DNA from: Adiantum capillus-veneris
Lineage: Eukaryota > Streptophyta > Polypodiopsida > Polypodiales > Pteridaceae
Assembly: GCA_014529385.2 (NCBI GenBank)
Contig: CM043943.1
Span: 155,779,092-155,843,091 of the forward strand
DNA: 64,000 bases
Reading direction: 5' to 3'
Position 1 is the first letter of the stretch, and each line of letters opens with the position of its first letter. Positions 34,039 to 43,704 of the stretch are shown here, in pieces. A program made the position numbers and the translations under genes. The notes under the pieces are model-generated. The model worked only from the letters and a program-made list of their open reading frames with translations. It did no database searches and was not told the origin of the DNA.

Positions 34039-34974
34039 CTAGGTGGATTTCTGGGATAGGATCTGACAACAAGTGTGGTACTTCCATATTTTTCTATTCC
34101 TGATCTGTTCCCATAGCTCTTGAGGCCATTGTTCTTCTACCTCCGGAATTGGCAGTGGTACTTGAGAATACGTTCCATATGTTGTATTGGCTACCACCCT
34201 TGTATCCAATGGTGTTTCATCTACTGGATTTGGTAGGTTATCCTTTTCAATTCCCCGCCCCTCTAACTCTTGAATCTTTTCTCGGATTAGTACCTCAATT
34301 TTTGGAGACGTAGGAACTGATGGTTCCATAAGCGCTTGAGCGGCTTGGATGAGCTCCTTGCACATCTTTAGCCTCTCTTTCTCATAGCCTGGATGAGGGT
34401 ACGTTAACCACCTATCCTCTTGGGTTTGGTTTTGTTTCTCAATTTTGGGTGGTTCATCGGCCAGCTCATTATCTACCTTGTCCTTAGTGCCGGTCATTCC
34501 CCATTTATCCACAATAAAATGGTTATGAACCACCGGGTACATTATTCCCTCTCTGTCAAAATATCTATCCCTATCATAATCAACATCTACAAGGTCTCTA
34601 AACTCACTCGGCTTATTTTTCAACTTAACATAGTAGCAGTCCATTCCATCCTTATAGATTTTGGCCTTAAGCACATTTTCAAATTGAAACTTCAAATACA
34701 ACAATTTTACATCAAATGCAGGCTGAGAAGGATCTGCACCCATTGAAGCTGTTCCCTTAGGGTTTGACTTGTTAGAAGCTTCAGTCATGAGGCTGTATGA
34801 TCTCTCAGATGAAATTTCAGAGAAACTCTCCTCTAAAATGGGTTCCAAAGGCAGCAATGGTCTCTGATTCACACTTTCTTTCATCGAGTGATTACTCCCT
34901 TGATCAAAGATGTTAAGATTCCTATTCTGGTACAATCTTTTTGATCGCAAATTCATGAACAATTGGTAATACAA
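34039..34974 (-). CDS. Ty3-3 gag-like N-terminal protein
   Basis: An open frame of 311 codons precedes the protease. The likely start is the methionine at 34,956, because the product then begins MNLRSKR, like MNLRSGR in Ty3-7. The remainder is charged, with LYLKFQFENVLKAKIYKDG and YPHPGYEKERLKMCKELIQ. I see no classical capsid signature and no zinc knuckle, so the gag call rests on position and on the shared start. Downstream of 34,039 the coding continues in another frame (ISKPQSLKTLPSFIGN), homologous to Ty3-4. Confidence 0.6.
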   Translation of the reverse strand: MYYQLFMNLRSKRLYQNRNLNIFDQGSNHSMKESVNQRPLLPLEPILEESFSEISSERSYSLMTEASNKSNPKGTASMGADPSQPAFDVKLLYLKFQFENVLKAKIYKDGMDCYYVKLKNKPSEFRDLVDVDYDRDRYFDREGIMYPVVHNHFIVDKWGMTGTKDKVDNELADEPPKIEKQNQTQEDRWLTYPHPGYEKERLKMCKELIQAAQALMEPSVPTSPKIEVLIREKIQELEGRGIEKDNLPNPVDETPLDTRVVANTTYGTYSQVPLPIPEVEEQWPQELWEQIRNRKIWKYHTCCQILSQKST

Positions 34975-35500
34975 AATCCAAACCGAGTTACCTCATTATA
35001 TAGTTTGAATCCTCCATTTGATCTTGCTTGTTGGGTAGTATCTTCTAGTACTTGCAACCTGTCAAGAATTTGCTTGATAGCTATGAGCTTACAGTAGTTC
35101 TTGTTAGTTCTTGCTTTTAATCGACAAAATTTAGTTAGGTTTTTTTAGCAGCACACAATTCCTTACACATCTTCAACAATTTGGGTCCAATTTCAATTTT
35201 GAAAGAACCACCAGGTTACTATGAACTAGCTCTTTGTATGGTAAGTTTCTGTCTTTGTTCTGACTCAGAGGTACTAATGGATTGCGATCATGTTGGGAAG
35301 CCAAATAAACTTTTGTTTCTATCATCAAATTTAACATGATTAAGCGATCTTATGGTACCAAAATTTTTAGAAATGAACCTCTAGATTGGAGGCTAAGTTG
35401 ATTTTGTCACTTTGCCTGAGCTTCTGTCAGTTCTGAGCTGTTGGGATGGTTTCTTGCACCCAAATTCAACTCTGGAAGGACCACTAGACCATCTGTAATG
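34975..35500 (-). promoter_or_regulatory. Ty3-3 leader with a decayed palindrome
   Basis: Non-coding sequence lies between the primer site and the gag frame. At 35,275-35,294 it contains TAATGGATTGCGATCATGTT, a damaged copy of the palindrome of the NA-1 leader. Confidence 0.6.
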
Positions 35501-35520
35501 CCCTCTAGCTATGGTGCCAA
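35501..35520 (-). other. Degenerate primer binding site of Ty3-3
   Basis: The minus strand reads TTGGCACCATAGCTAGAGGG, a decayed form of the TTGGTATCAGAGC methionine primer site. It follows the LTR end TGTGACA by five bases. Confidence 0.55.
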
Positions 35521-35525
35521 TTTGG

Positions 35526-36452
35526 TGTCACAAATGTTGGGCGGTTACGCTGCTAGCGGATGCTGTAATAGCGAGAACTCAACCAACAAACAAGAATGTC
35601 AGACGAGGACAGAGCTTGACCCGCAGGCGCATGGAAACAAATAGATGGGTGTCAATCACCTACTCGACCTTCTAGAGACAATCACTACCAAGGAAATCAA
35701 ATCTAAGTTCTAAAAACGCAAATGACCGAAATCCGTCCTACGAGCAAACGCTATCCGAAACATGATCAAAAGTCATTGAATCAGCCTCAAACTCAAAGGG
35801 GAGTCTATACACCACGTAAGGGCAGTACCCTATGAATTTACACTCTAATCTCAACCTGCAAACACTCCGTGCGGTAATCGCGTATGAAGGCAGGCCGAAA
35901 ATTACAGGTCACCAAATCTCGGCTTCGATGGTTCTAATGTGTAGTTCTACTCGCTGCGGTTCAATCGATATATAGCATGCTGAATTCCGACACACAAATC
36001 AAGAGAAAACTCACAAAGAAGCTCGTGGGAGCTTGCCTCGCGTAGAAGCCAAATGCACACACGCTTGGTATTGGTGCATAGCCCTCGCCGTCGCTATCGC
36101 AATGGCGGTGTCGCTTCTCGAATGGATGCTCCGTAGCTCGTGTAGCAAGAGGATAAGACTCTCTCTCTCAGACACAGTCACGACACTCAAAAACTCAAAT
36201 TTTGATTAATGATAAGTCCCCCTTTTAGGTTTACAAAAGTTGGCTTTTATACCTCAGCCTTGGAGGTGTTAAATCATCTCTACTTACAAATGCGGGCACA
36301 ACTATCTTGCCTACTTGAATGGAATACAATCTGGAAACTCAATCGAGTCCCGCTAATTACAAATGATTGGCTCAATGAGAAATAATGTCGGCAAGACATT
36401 TATTACAATGAATAGTTGCAAAAGTGTGGTTGTGTTGTCCTTCGGCTCAACA
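35526..36452 (-). repeat. LTR between NA-2 and Ty3-3
   Basis: On the minus strand it runs TGTTGAGCCGAAGG...TTTGTGACA, 927 bases, with a TATA box GGTATAAAAGCC (36,242-36,253). It is preceded by a polypurine tract (36,453-36,467) and followed by a primer-site-like sequence. It therefore looks like the 3' LTR of NA-2 and also the 5' LTR of Ty3-3. It does not match the LTR start at the far end of Ty3-3. Confidence 0.7.
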
Positions 36453-36467
36453 CTCCCCCCCTCTGCG
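36453..36467 (-). other. Polypurine tract of NA-2
   Basis: The minus strand reads CGCAGAGGGGGGGAG immediately before the LTR start TGTTGAGCC. Confidence 0.75.
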
Positions 36468-36692
36468 TTCCTGACATGACATCTTTGAGCTTTGCTTCAG
36501 TGGATCCCGATGGCTCTTTGGTTGCCGATGGTTAGGATCTCTGAATGTCCCTTGATAAACCTTGATTCCTTGCTCTTCCAGCATTGCCTCTTCCATCCAT
36601 GTCTTCGTAGGCTTCAGTGTTGGGTTTTGCTTCTGCTATTTTGTCCTTGAGTGTGGTTCTTTTCCGCTTTGTAGGCAACTTTCCTGTATCCA
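36468..36692 (-). pseudogene. Short lysine-rich ORF of NA-2, frameshifted
   Basis: An ATG at 36,692 starts MDTGKLPTKRK. A one-base shift near 36,660 leads into a second open stretch containing LKDKIAEAKPNTEAYEDMDG, which stops at 36,532 close to the polypurine tract. The product is unknown. The position, between a palindrome-bearing leader and a 3' LTR, suggests an internally deleted element. Confidence 0.4.
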
Positions 36693-37900
36693 TAGCTTCT
36701 GTAACTCCAATTTCAAAAGTTAGCGTCTTTTTCGTACTGATTGCCGAAACTAAGCTTTTAATTATCTAAATGACTTCAAAATTGAAACATAAGCTATTCA
36801 AGGCCTAAGGATGCAATGCATATGGAAAAATATGAATTTTGGGTGCATTTTCATGCTAGAGACATCATATGGGTATGATGTCGAAGTGCTCAAAATCACT
36901 TGATATTTGATATGCATATAGTTGATAGCATGTACATCATAGATATATGCCTGATTTTGCAATTGGATCTCATTTGGTCAAGTTATGGACACTTTAGTCC
37001 TAATCAAGCTTTCGTTGAGATATTGAGTGAGGATTGGATTTTGGGATCCAAATGGGATAAAACTTTGTAGATGGACCTCATATCACATGTTGAACAATTC
37101 TATATGGTCAAAATAGCTCTAAAATGTGCCAAAGTGCCTTGGAGACATCATACCCATATGATGTCCATATGGCCCAATTTGGCTCATTTTGGTTTTTTGG
37201 CTTGGATTTGGCTTTATAATGGCTTCTGCAATGATCTTATGGAATTTGAAAAGAATTTGGGTCAAAATTGCTCCATGAGACATCATATGGGTATAATGTC
37301 TTTTGTGGATTTTTTGCATGATTTTGATGTTGTGAGCTCTTTACATGGTGGTAAAGTACTGTTTGTACTCAAATCATCATTTGAAGTTGAATATGGCTGA
37401 ATTTGGATAAAAATAGGCTTTATGTCAAGATTTTTCCGCTAAGTGGACTAATGTGGCCATATACTTGTCCAAATGGTATCAAACTTGTTGTGTGGCTTAT
37501 ATTCTATGTGTATAATGAGAATATGATGAAAAACATTAAGTTCTGGCCCAAAATGAGCGAAAAGACATCATATGGGTATGATGTCTTTTTTGGCCAAATT
37601 GCACTTTTGATATCCAGATGGCTTGTGCATGTTATTTACACCACTTTTACAAAGTTTCACTTGATTTGGAGCTATTTTTGCAAGTCTAGGGTCGTATGTC
37701 GGTTTTATGCCCTTCTTTGCGTTTTTTGGGTTTGCAATCGATTAACTAGCTCCAAATCTCCTGTAACTTTGTATTTTGGATGGTCTTAGCATGTATATAG
37801 TGAATATGAACTCAGAAGTGGAGTGTTATGTGCAAAAATGTTGTGAGACATCATATGGGTATGATGTCTGGTTTGTCAAAAATGCTTTTTTCATGCAAGG
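36693..37900 (-). promoter_or_regulatory. NA-2 leader with five 22-base palindromes
   Basis: GACATCATA, four bases, then TATGATGTC occurs at 36,861-36,882, 37,144-37,165 (loop inverted), 37,279-37,300 (one mismatch), 37,564-37,585 and 37,847-37,868. Sequence between copies is unrelated AT-rich DNA with no convincing gene. The first copy is about 170 bases upstream of the ATG at 36,692. Confidence 0.88.
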
Positions 37901-38635
37901 CTTGTGTTGTGCTTGTGCCCTAAGCCCTTGTAGCTAGTTTTCAACTTTAAAAATCACAAGTTTAGCTAAAAGCCCCCTTTGTAGGCATTTCAATCTTCGA
38001 GTCCGTCTTTTGGTTTCGAAGTAGACTTTTCTTGATCTTAGATCTCGAGAGTTGTATCCCGACCTTGATTGTTTTTACACCATTTTTTGCCAAAGTGTCC
38101 TGCGAAATCTGTGAAAGAAGTTGTATCTGTGTGTTTCGAAAAACCGTGTCTCTCAAGAGACCACTATTGGTGTGTATACGTCTCCGTGATTCTTTGCCCA
38201 AATCTACCACAAAATCTCAAACCACAAGCTCTGTGGAAGCTGAAATTACATTTTCAGCTCATAACTTATGCACTTAATTTTGAGCACCTCTCGTTCTTCC
38301 AAAAGTGCATCAAACTCGCATACTGCGCCAAAGCGGAAAACCTGAAATTTTCAGAAAACCTGAAATTTTCTGAGCTGAATATCAAAAAATCAGTGAGGAA
38401 TTTGCATAACGTTTCTTCTGCAAAGTTGTAGATCTCGCAAAAACGGTCACGAACAACGGGAATCGACCTAAATCGCCACCTTTTAGTAGCTGAAAGCAGA
38501 CCTGTCCAAGAGTCAAAATCGAACACTTTTTTCCATTTAGTTGCCCGAAAGCGTCTTTTTCCACATTGGTAAGTGAAATGGCTTCGCCTTGGATGTTGGT
38601 TGTAGACATTCGTCGTTGATGTTCATTCGAAGCTT
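37901..38635. other. No recognised gene
   Basis: The stretch is AT-rich with short open frames lacking motifs. It contains a perfect 17-base direct repeat, GAAAACCTGAAATTTTC, at 38,336-38,352 and 38,354-38,370. It lies between the NA-2 leader and the Ty3-4 protease end. Confidence 0.6.
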
Positions 38636-39910
38636 TTAGCAAATTTTTGTGGCGAAGGGTTGCCAAATTTGGCCGTTATGCCAAAATGACGCTTTGTGTG
38701 TCTGCCATCGAATCGGATGTTTAGTTCCACTTTTGGGTGTCCAAACCCGGAGATACTCCATGGTTTCTTTGATCTCTATAAGGTTAAACTTCTTGTGAAG
38801 TTCCGTTGCATTCCGAGAATGTGTGTCCATTCTAATGGTTCAAGAACTTCCTCTGGAAAGGGTTCACCAATGTAAGTTTCATCCTCAATCACCCTTTCTA
38901 AGACACATTCCTCGCGTTTCAGGCTTCCACAATTTGAAGCTCCACACATCCATAGCTCTTTGGATTTACCTAGCCAAGCTGGAAGTTCTGTTCTTGCTAA
39001 TGTAGCTGCATCAAAATCCTCGACAAGTGTTCGATTCACGTCCTTGTAACTATGGTCTTTCAAGTTACTCGTGTCATGGTTTCCTTGTGTCTCAGGTATA
39101 TGTGGTCGTAACCCCAATCCTGGAACATTTTCAGCTGTCTCATGAATGGTCTTCCCAGTATGAGATCATAGTTGCTCTCCTTGCCAAAATCAACGATAGC
39201 AAACGTATGCTCATACTCAATCCCGCAAAAAGTCACTATGACTTTCTCTAAGAGCCCCAAACGTTTCTCCATATGTCCGTCAGCTAGTTGGAGTTTCAAC
39301 CTTGTTTTCCTGATTGCCGGTTTTCCCCATTTCTTCCATATTTCTTTTGTGGCAATGGCCACCCCTGCTCCGCTGTCAAGTATTGCCATCGTTTTTACTC
39401 CCTGGAATTCAATTGGTAAAGTTGTATTCCCATCCTCTCCTTCACAATGCTCTCCGACCTTGTTCAAAGGTACCAGTTTTGCTTTTTTTGCGGCTTATTC
39501 AACTCTCGTATCCCTTCTTGCAGCTTCGAAGTTGGGTCTTTTACGCCAAATTTTTCTAAGCATTTTCCTACCGTTGCCCACATATTTGGTCGTAGTCTTA
39601 GAAGCTCAGCTAGGGTGATAGTGCATGTCACTGGAGTTGACAATATCTCTATCAATCCTTGCGATTCCATGGCTTTCTCTAAAGAGATTCCTAGTGAGGA
39701 AAGTGCTCGAATCTCGGATTTGGCTTCATACTCTAGTAAGTATGAGGGTAAGGTATTCAACGATTGAGGTTTACTCTCTATTGATCTAACAGAGCCTCTA
39801 TCTCCCCAGTATGAGTGCAGATCTAGGTCTATCTGAGATCTTGCCTCAAATTCCTCGATGGGTGGGTTCCTGATATCCTTTTCCCCATTTGTCTGATTAG
39901 CTTGAAAACT
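38636..39910 (-). pseudogene. Ty3-4 gag end and protease, truncated both sides
   Basis: From 39,910 downwards the frame reads gag-like sequence, with DIRNPPIEEFEARSQ and ESKPQSLNTLPSYLLEYEAK. The retropepsin follows with ILDSGAGVAIATKEIW (near 39,377) and LILGRPFMRQLKMFQDWGYD (near 39,150), and then SNLKDHSYKDVNRTLVEDF and the linker ETYIGEPFPEEVLEPLEW (about 38,870). Reverse transcriptase is absent, and similarity to Ty3-3 ends near 38,780. It is the closest relative of Ty3-3 in this window and is broken by frameshifts. Confidence 0.8.
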
Positions 39911-40662
39911 TAGCTCAGATCATAAAAATCAAAAGATTGGGGTGAGCAGAGCAAAACCTTGAAAAAAGGGAAAAACAAGGAAAAACAAAACTTTTACTTG
40001 TCCAAATTCAAAAAGGGATAAGAATTGGGATCAACCAGAAGCAGCGAATCAACAGAACCAAACTTCATGTCCAGATGCTTCCCAACATGGATCACGATCC
40101 ATGTTCCAAGTACACATCTGACAGTAAGATTTGATCAGTGTACTCTTGATTACTAGTTGAACAAATTTTCCAAAAGGAGCCATAGACAAAAAAAGAAAAA
40201 TCTAGTCAAATTAGTAGAAAAGGAATTGTTTACAAAAAACCGCAAAACAGACACAAAATCTTGCTTTTCACTTGGAAAAAATTGATCAAATCCAAAAAGA
40301 CTTGGGGAATAGCATCACCATACCTTGTGTGATCAGGTCACAAAGTGTCAGTTCAAAATCTTACCAAACATGGATCGCGATCCATGTACCTTTTTGGAAT
40401 TTTGAGCTGATAATAGGCAATCAGGGAAGTGATAACAAGTGAAACACTTTCTCCCAAAGGACCCTTATCAAAAAATTTCAAAAAGAGGACAAAAGGGGGC
40501 AAAAATCAGATCAAGGGAAAAACCACTGAAATAAACCCTAAAACAAACTTTTTTCTGTCCTAAAAAGCTTTAAAACATTCAAAAACCATATAGCCAGCAT
40601 CACTAGGCCAAGGACTAGCTGTGGGACAAATTTTAATGTTTTTTGACACAAAGGAACATGGA
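39911..40662 (+). repeat. Inverted fragment of an NA-1-type palindrome leader
   Basis: The NA-1 palindrome occurs at 40,084-40,105 (CACG variant) and 40,368-40,387, and a half site GGAACATGGA at 40,653-40,662. Flanks such as TTCAAAATCTTACCA before and GTACCTTTTTGG after the second copy match the minus strand of the NA-1 leader near 20,900. The fragment is therefore in the opposite orientation to NA-1. It ends abruptly at the half palindrome, where Ty3-5 sequence begins. Confidence 0.8.
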
Positions 40663-42700
40663 GTGTTGGATTTGAATCCTAAGCTGTGAAGATAGTGGTC
40701 TACGAGCATTAGCACAAGGCTACAAAAAGCTAAGGGGAGTGTGCATGCAGTGCAAAACATGGCATTAAGTTTGGGTACACCAGCATATGTCCTTCATTTA
40801 GTGGATGCGGTCACTGAAAAGAGGATGCAAGTGCAGGCCTATATAGATGGTGGGGCACAGGTTTGTGTCATGAGGGAGGCTGCTATGAGAGAAACAGGTG
40901 TTAAAGTGGTGGCTACATCAAATGTGCACATGAGGATAGCTAACCATGACAAAGCTAGGTGTTTGGACGTGGCTCAAGATGTGAAAGTGAAGGTGATGGG
41001 CATTGAGTGCCTAATTGATTTCTTTGTGATGAAAAGGATGTGATAATGCATACCCTATCATCTTGGGTAGGTTTTGGTTGCTTGCAATAGGTGCTAAAAA
41101 GGATTGGGAAAGCAGGGTGTTCACCTTGCCTGGGAGAGGGGAAGACAAGTGGTGCTTGATCTAAAGGCAAAAGAAATTCGTGCCACCCTATGGCAGCGAA
41201 AGATGAAGATGATACTACAAGCTACATGTACAAAACCGAGACAGCCTATGATGAAGGCTATACAAATACTGAGGAGAAGAAGGACAAGAAGAATGACATG
41301 ATAAAGATAGATGCCCATTTTTTTGGGGTCACTGTAGAAGCCTTTCATGAAAAAGAGGAGGTGCAACCGTAGGTTCATGAAATAAGTGTAGAGGAGGTTG
41401 TTGCTATGCTAAGTGAAGATTTAACCAAGTAGAAGAGAGAAGGCTATGTCCAGCTGTGTGACTCTTTTCCAAAATTGTTTGTGACAAAGTATAAGGATCT
41501 GCAAGGAGCGAAGGGTCTAGAGCACAAGATAATCCTTAACGAAGGGTATAAGCCCAAAGCACAGAAGCTAAGGAGGTTAGAAGAGATTCAAAAAGAAGCT
41601 CTTTGGTTGGAATCAACCAGCTGTTGGATGCATGTATCATTTACCCCATGAAAAAGTCAGAGTGGGTTTCCTCGGTGGTTATCACCCCTAAGAAGGTTGG
41701 GAAATGGTGGGTGTGCATCAAGTACAATCCATTGAATGCAAAGGCCAAGAGAAATCACCACTCATTGCCATTTCAAGATGAGATCTTAAATTAGGTGAAT
41801 AGATCATGAGAGATACTCTATCATGGATGGATTTCTGGGGTACTCTCAGATAGGGATTGCATTTGAGGACCAGCTAAAGACAACATTTATCTCTCCATGG
41901 GGATGTTTTGTGTATCGTAGGATGCCGTTTGGATTGGTGAATTCATTTGCCACCTTCTAGGACTGGATGAACAGGGTGTTTTGTCCCTACTTGGGCAGGT
42001 TCATTAGGGTTTTGATGGATGACATTTGGTGATATAGCTCAAGGATGGATTCTTTGTCAAAGTTGCAACTATGTTTTCAGAGGCTTGACAAAGAAGGAGG
42101 TCAATCAAACCCTAAAAACTGAAAGTTAGCACAGCCTAGAGCATAGTTTCTAGGCCATGTGGTGTCACAAAACGGAATTGAAGTGGATCCAAAGAAGGTC
42201 AAGGCTCTAGTCTTGATGGATCCTCCCTCTATTGCGCAAGGTTTGGCCTCATTTGTACATAAGCTAAGTATTTGTCACGTTTTTTTTTTATGTTGTCACA
42301 GTATGTGGATCCTCTCCAGAAGAGGGCTCAGCAGGTGGTTGACTTTGGATGGGACGAAGAAGCTCGAGAAGAATTTGACAGGGTGAAAGAAATATTTTGT
42401 CAATTACTGACGTGGCGTCCACCCAATCGGGAGGACGATTTCTATGTGGCAATGACGGTAGGTACCGTGGACATGGCCGGGGGGATTCACTCTATATACA
42501 AAAAGGAACGCCACCTGTGAGTGGATAACTTTGATAAAACCCCTATATAAGACTCTTATTAGGGAATATTACCCCCTTTTCTACTCTTATACAACAACCA
42601 ATGAAGAAAACTATCATACCCCTATCTTACATATAAAATTCATATCTCACATGATCTAATTGAGTAAATATAGTCAAAAGAGTGTATGTACTAAGGAACC
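40663..42700 (+). pseudogene. Ty3-5 protease, reverse transcriptase and RNase H start, broken
   Basis: A protease-like domain has VQAYIDGGAQVCVM (about 40,830; D-G-G instead of D-S-G) and an end motif ILGRFWLLAIGAKKDW split by a stop near 41,040-41,100. Reverse transcriptase follows, with ACIIYPMKKSEWVSSVVITP (41,630), MDGFLGYSQIGIAFEDQLKT (41,825), RRMPFGLVNSFATF (41,920), FIRVLMDDI (42,003) and FLGHVVSQNGIEVDPKKVKA (42,150). RNase H begins at QVVDFGWDEEAREEFDRVKE (42,330). Many stops and shifts show it is old. Confidence 0.8.
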
Positions 42701-43704
42701 ACTTCTGTTGATAACTAGATGTACCCTCAAAGCAGTTTTAGTTCTTGCATGTATCTTTGTAGCTATTGACTCACAAGTTTGAGAGCAGATTCTTTTGGGA
42801 AGCCATGATTTTGAAAGACAAAACATTCCTCTTATTTTTCGTTTTTCTCACTCCCCCCCCCCCCAAAATAAAAAAATTGATAACCCCCTTACCTTATTTC
42901 TCAAGCTTGGGAGATAAATTATTGGGGGCCTACCCCTAACTTATACGCTTATGTAGCTTGTTAAAAAACCCCCCTCCCCTGCATTTACCTGGTGCGGTAA
43001 GTTTTGTGGGACAGTGCCTAACCTCACTATCCTATCTTATTGCAGATTTAGCAAGAACCATGATTAAATTGTCAATCCATGGGACGAAGCTGACTCGACT
43101 AGTGCACAGAGGCTACAAGAGGTTGTCAATCTCTCAAAAAACAACACACAACTTGCATCTAACTCAAGCTACACTCAAGTGACTGAAATCACCAAAAGCC
43201 AATCGCTCATCAACAAACAAAGCACATCCGTTACAGCATCAAATTACATCCAAACGTAACAAAACTTCTAGGACATGTTTATAAGACCTAAGCAGACATG
43301 CTTATGGTCTCAAATTCCACTTTAGGTCAAGTGCCAAAATCGCGATTATTAACAGCAGTGAAATTTTTACCTAGTCGTTTTCGACCAAGAATGCACCTAA
43401 ATGCTTAGCAATGATGCCCCAATACCCCACCTATGCTTAGTTTTTCATTGTGAAGTGTAAATTCCTACTTATGATGAAATTAGGCCACGGGTTGGCGACG
43501 CCAAAATCTACAAAATATCGTGAAGTGTTTTCGTCAATGTGAGAGCTCTTGCCTGCGGTTGCAATGCAACAAACGCGACTGCAATGTGACAACAGAGGAG
43601 GGAGTAGGAAGCGCAAGAAGGAGAGAAGTGAGTACCATTAGCTCACGCTGTGTATTTCATTATCCAAAACCTAATAATAACTTACAAAAATTGGTTTTTA
43701 TACC
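42701..43704. other. No recognised gene; possible LTR remains of NA-3
   Basis: It holds a C-rich tract near 42,855, a short palindrome AATCGCGATT (43,338-43,347) in a context like the NA-3 leader (AACAGCAGTG), and a minus-strand TATA block TATAAAAACCAA (43,691-43,702) like that of other LTRs here. The edges of any LTR could not be set. Confidence 0.45.

Noticed and set aside
23750-36452. An endogenous pararetrovirus (Caulimoviridae) as the source of the unusual gene order in Ty3-3.
   Set aside because: There is an integrase with zinc fingers and core, LTRs, primer site and polypurine tract, and no movement protein. It is a Ty3 element.
36861-37868. A CRISPR-like array, because the repeats are short, palindromic and spaced.
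   Set aside because: The spacing is irregular (about 115-285 bases), the setting is a eukaryotic retroelement, and no associated genes are present.
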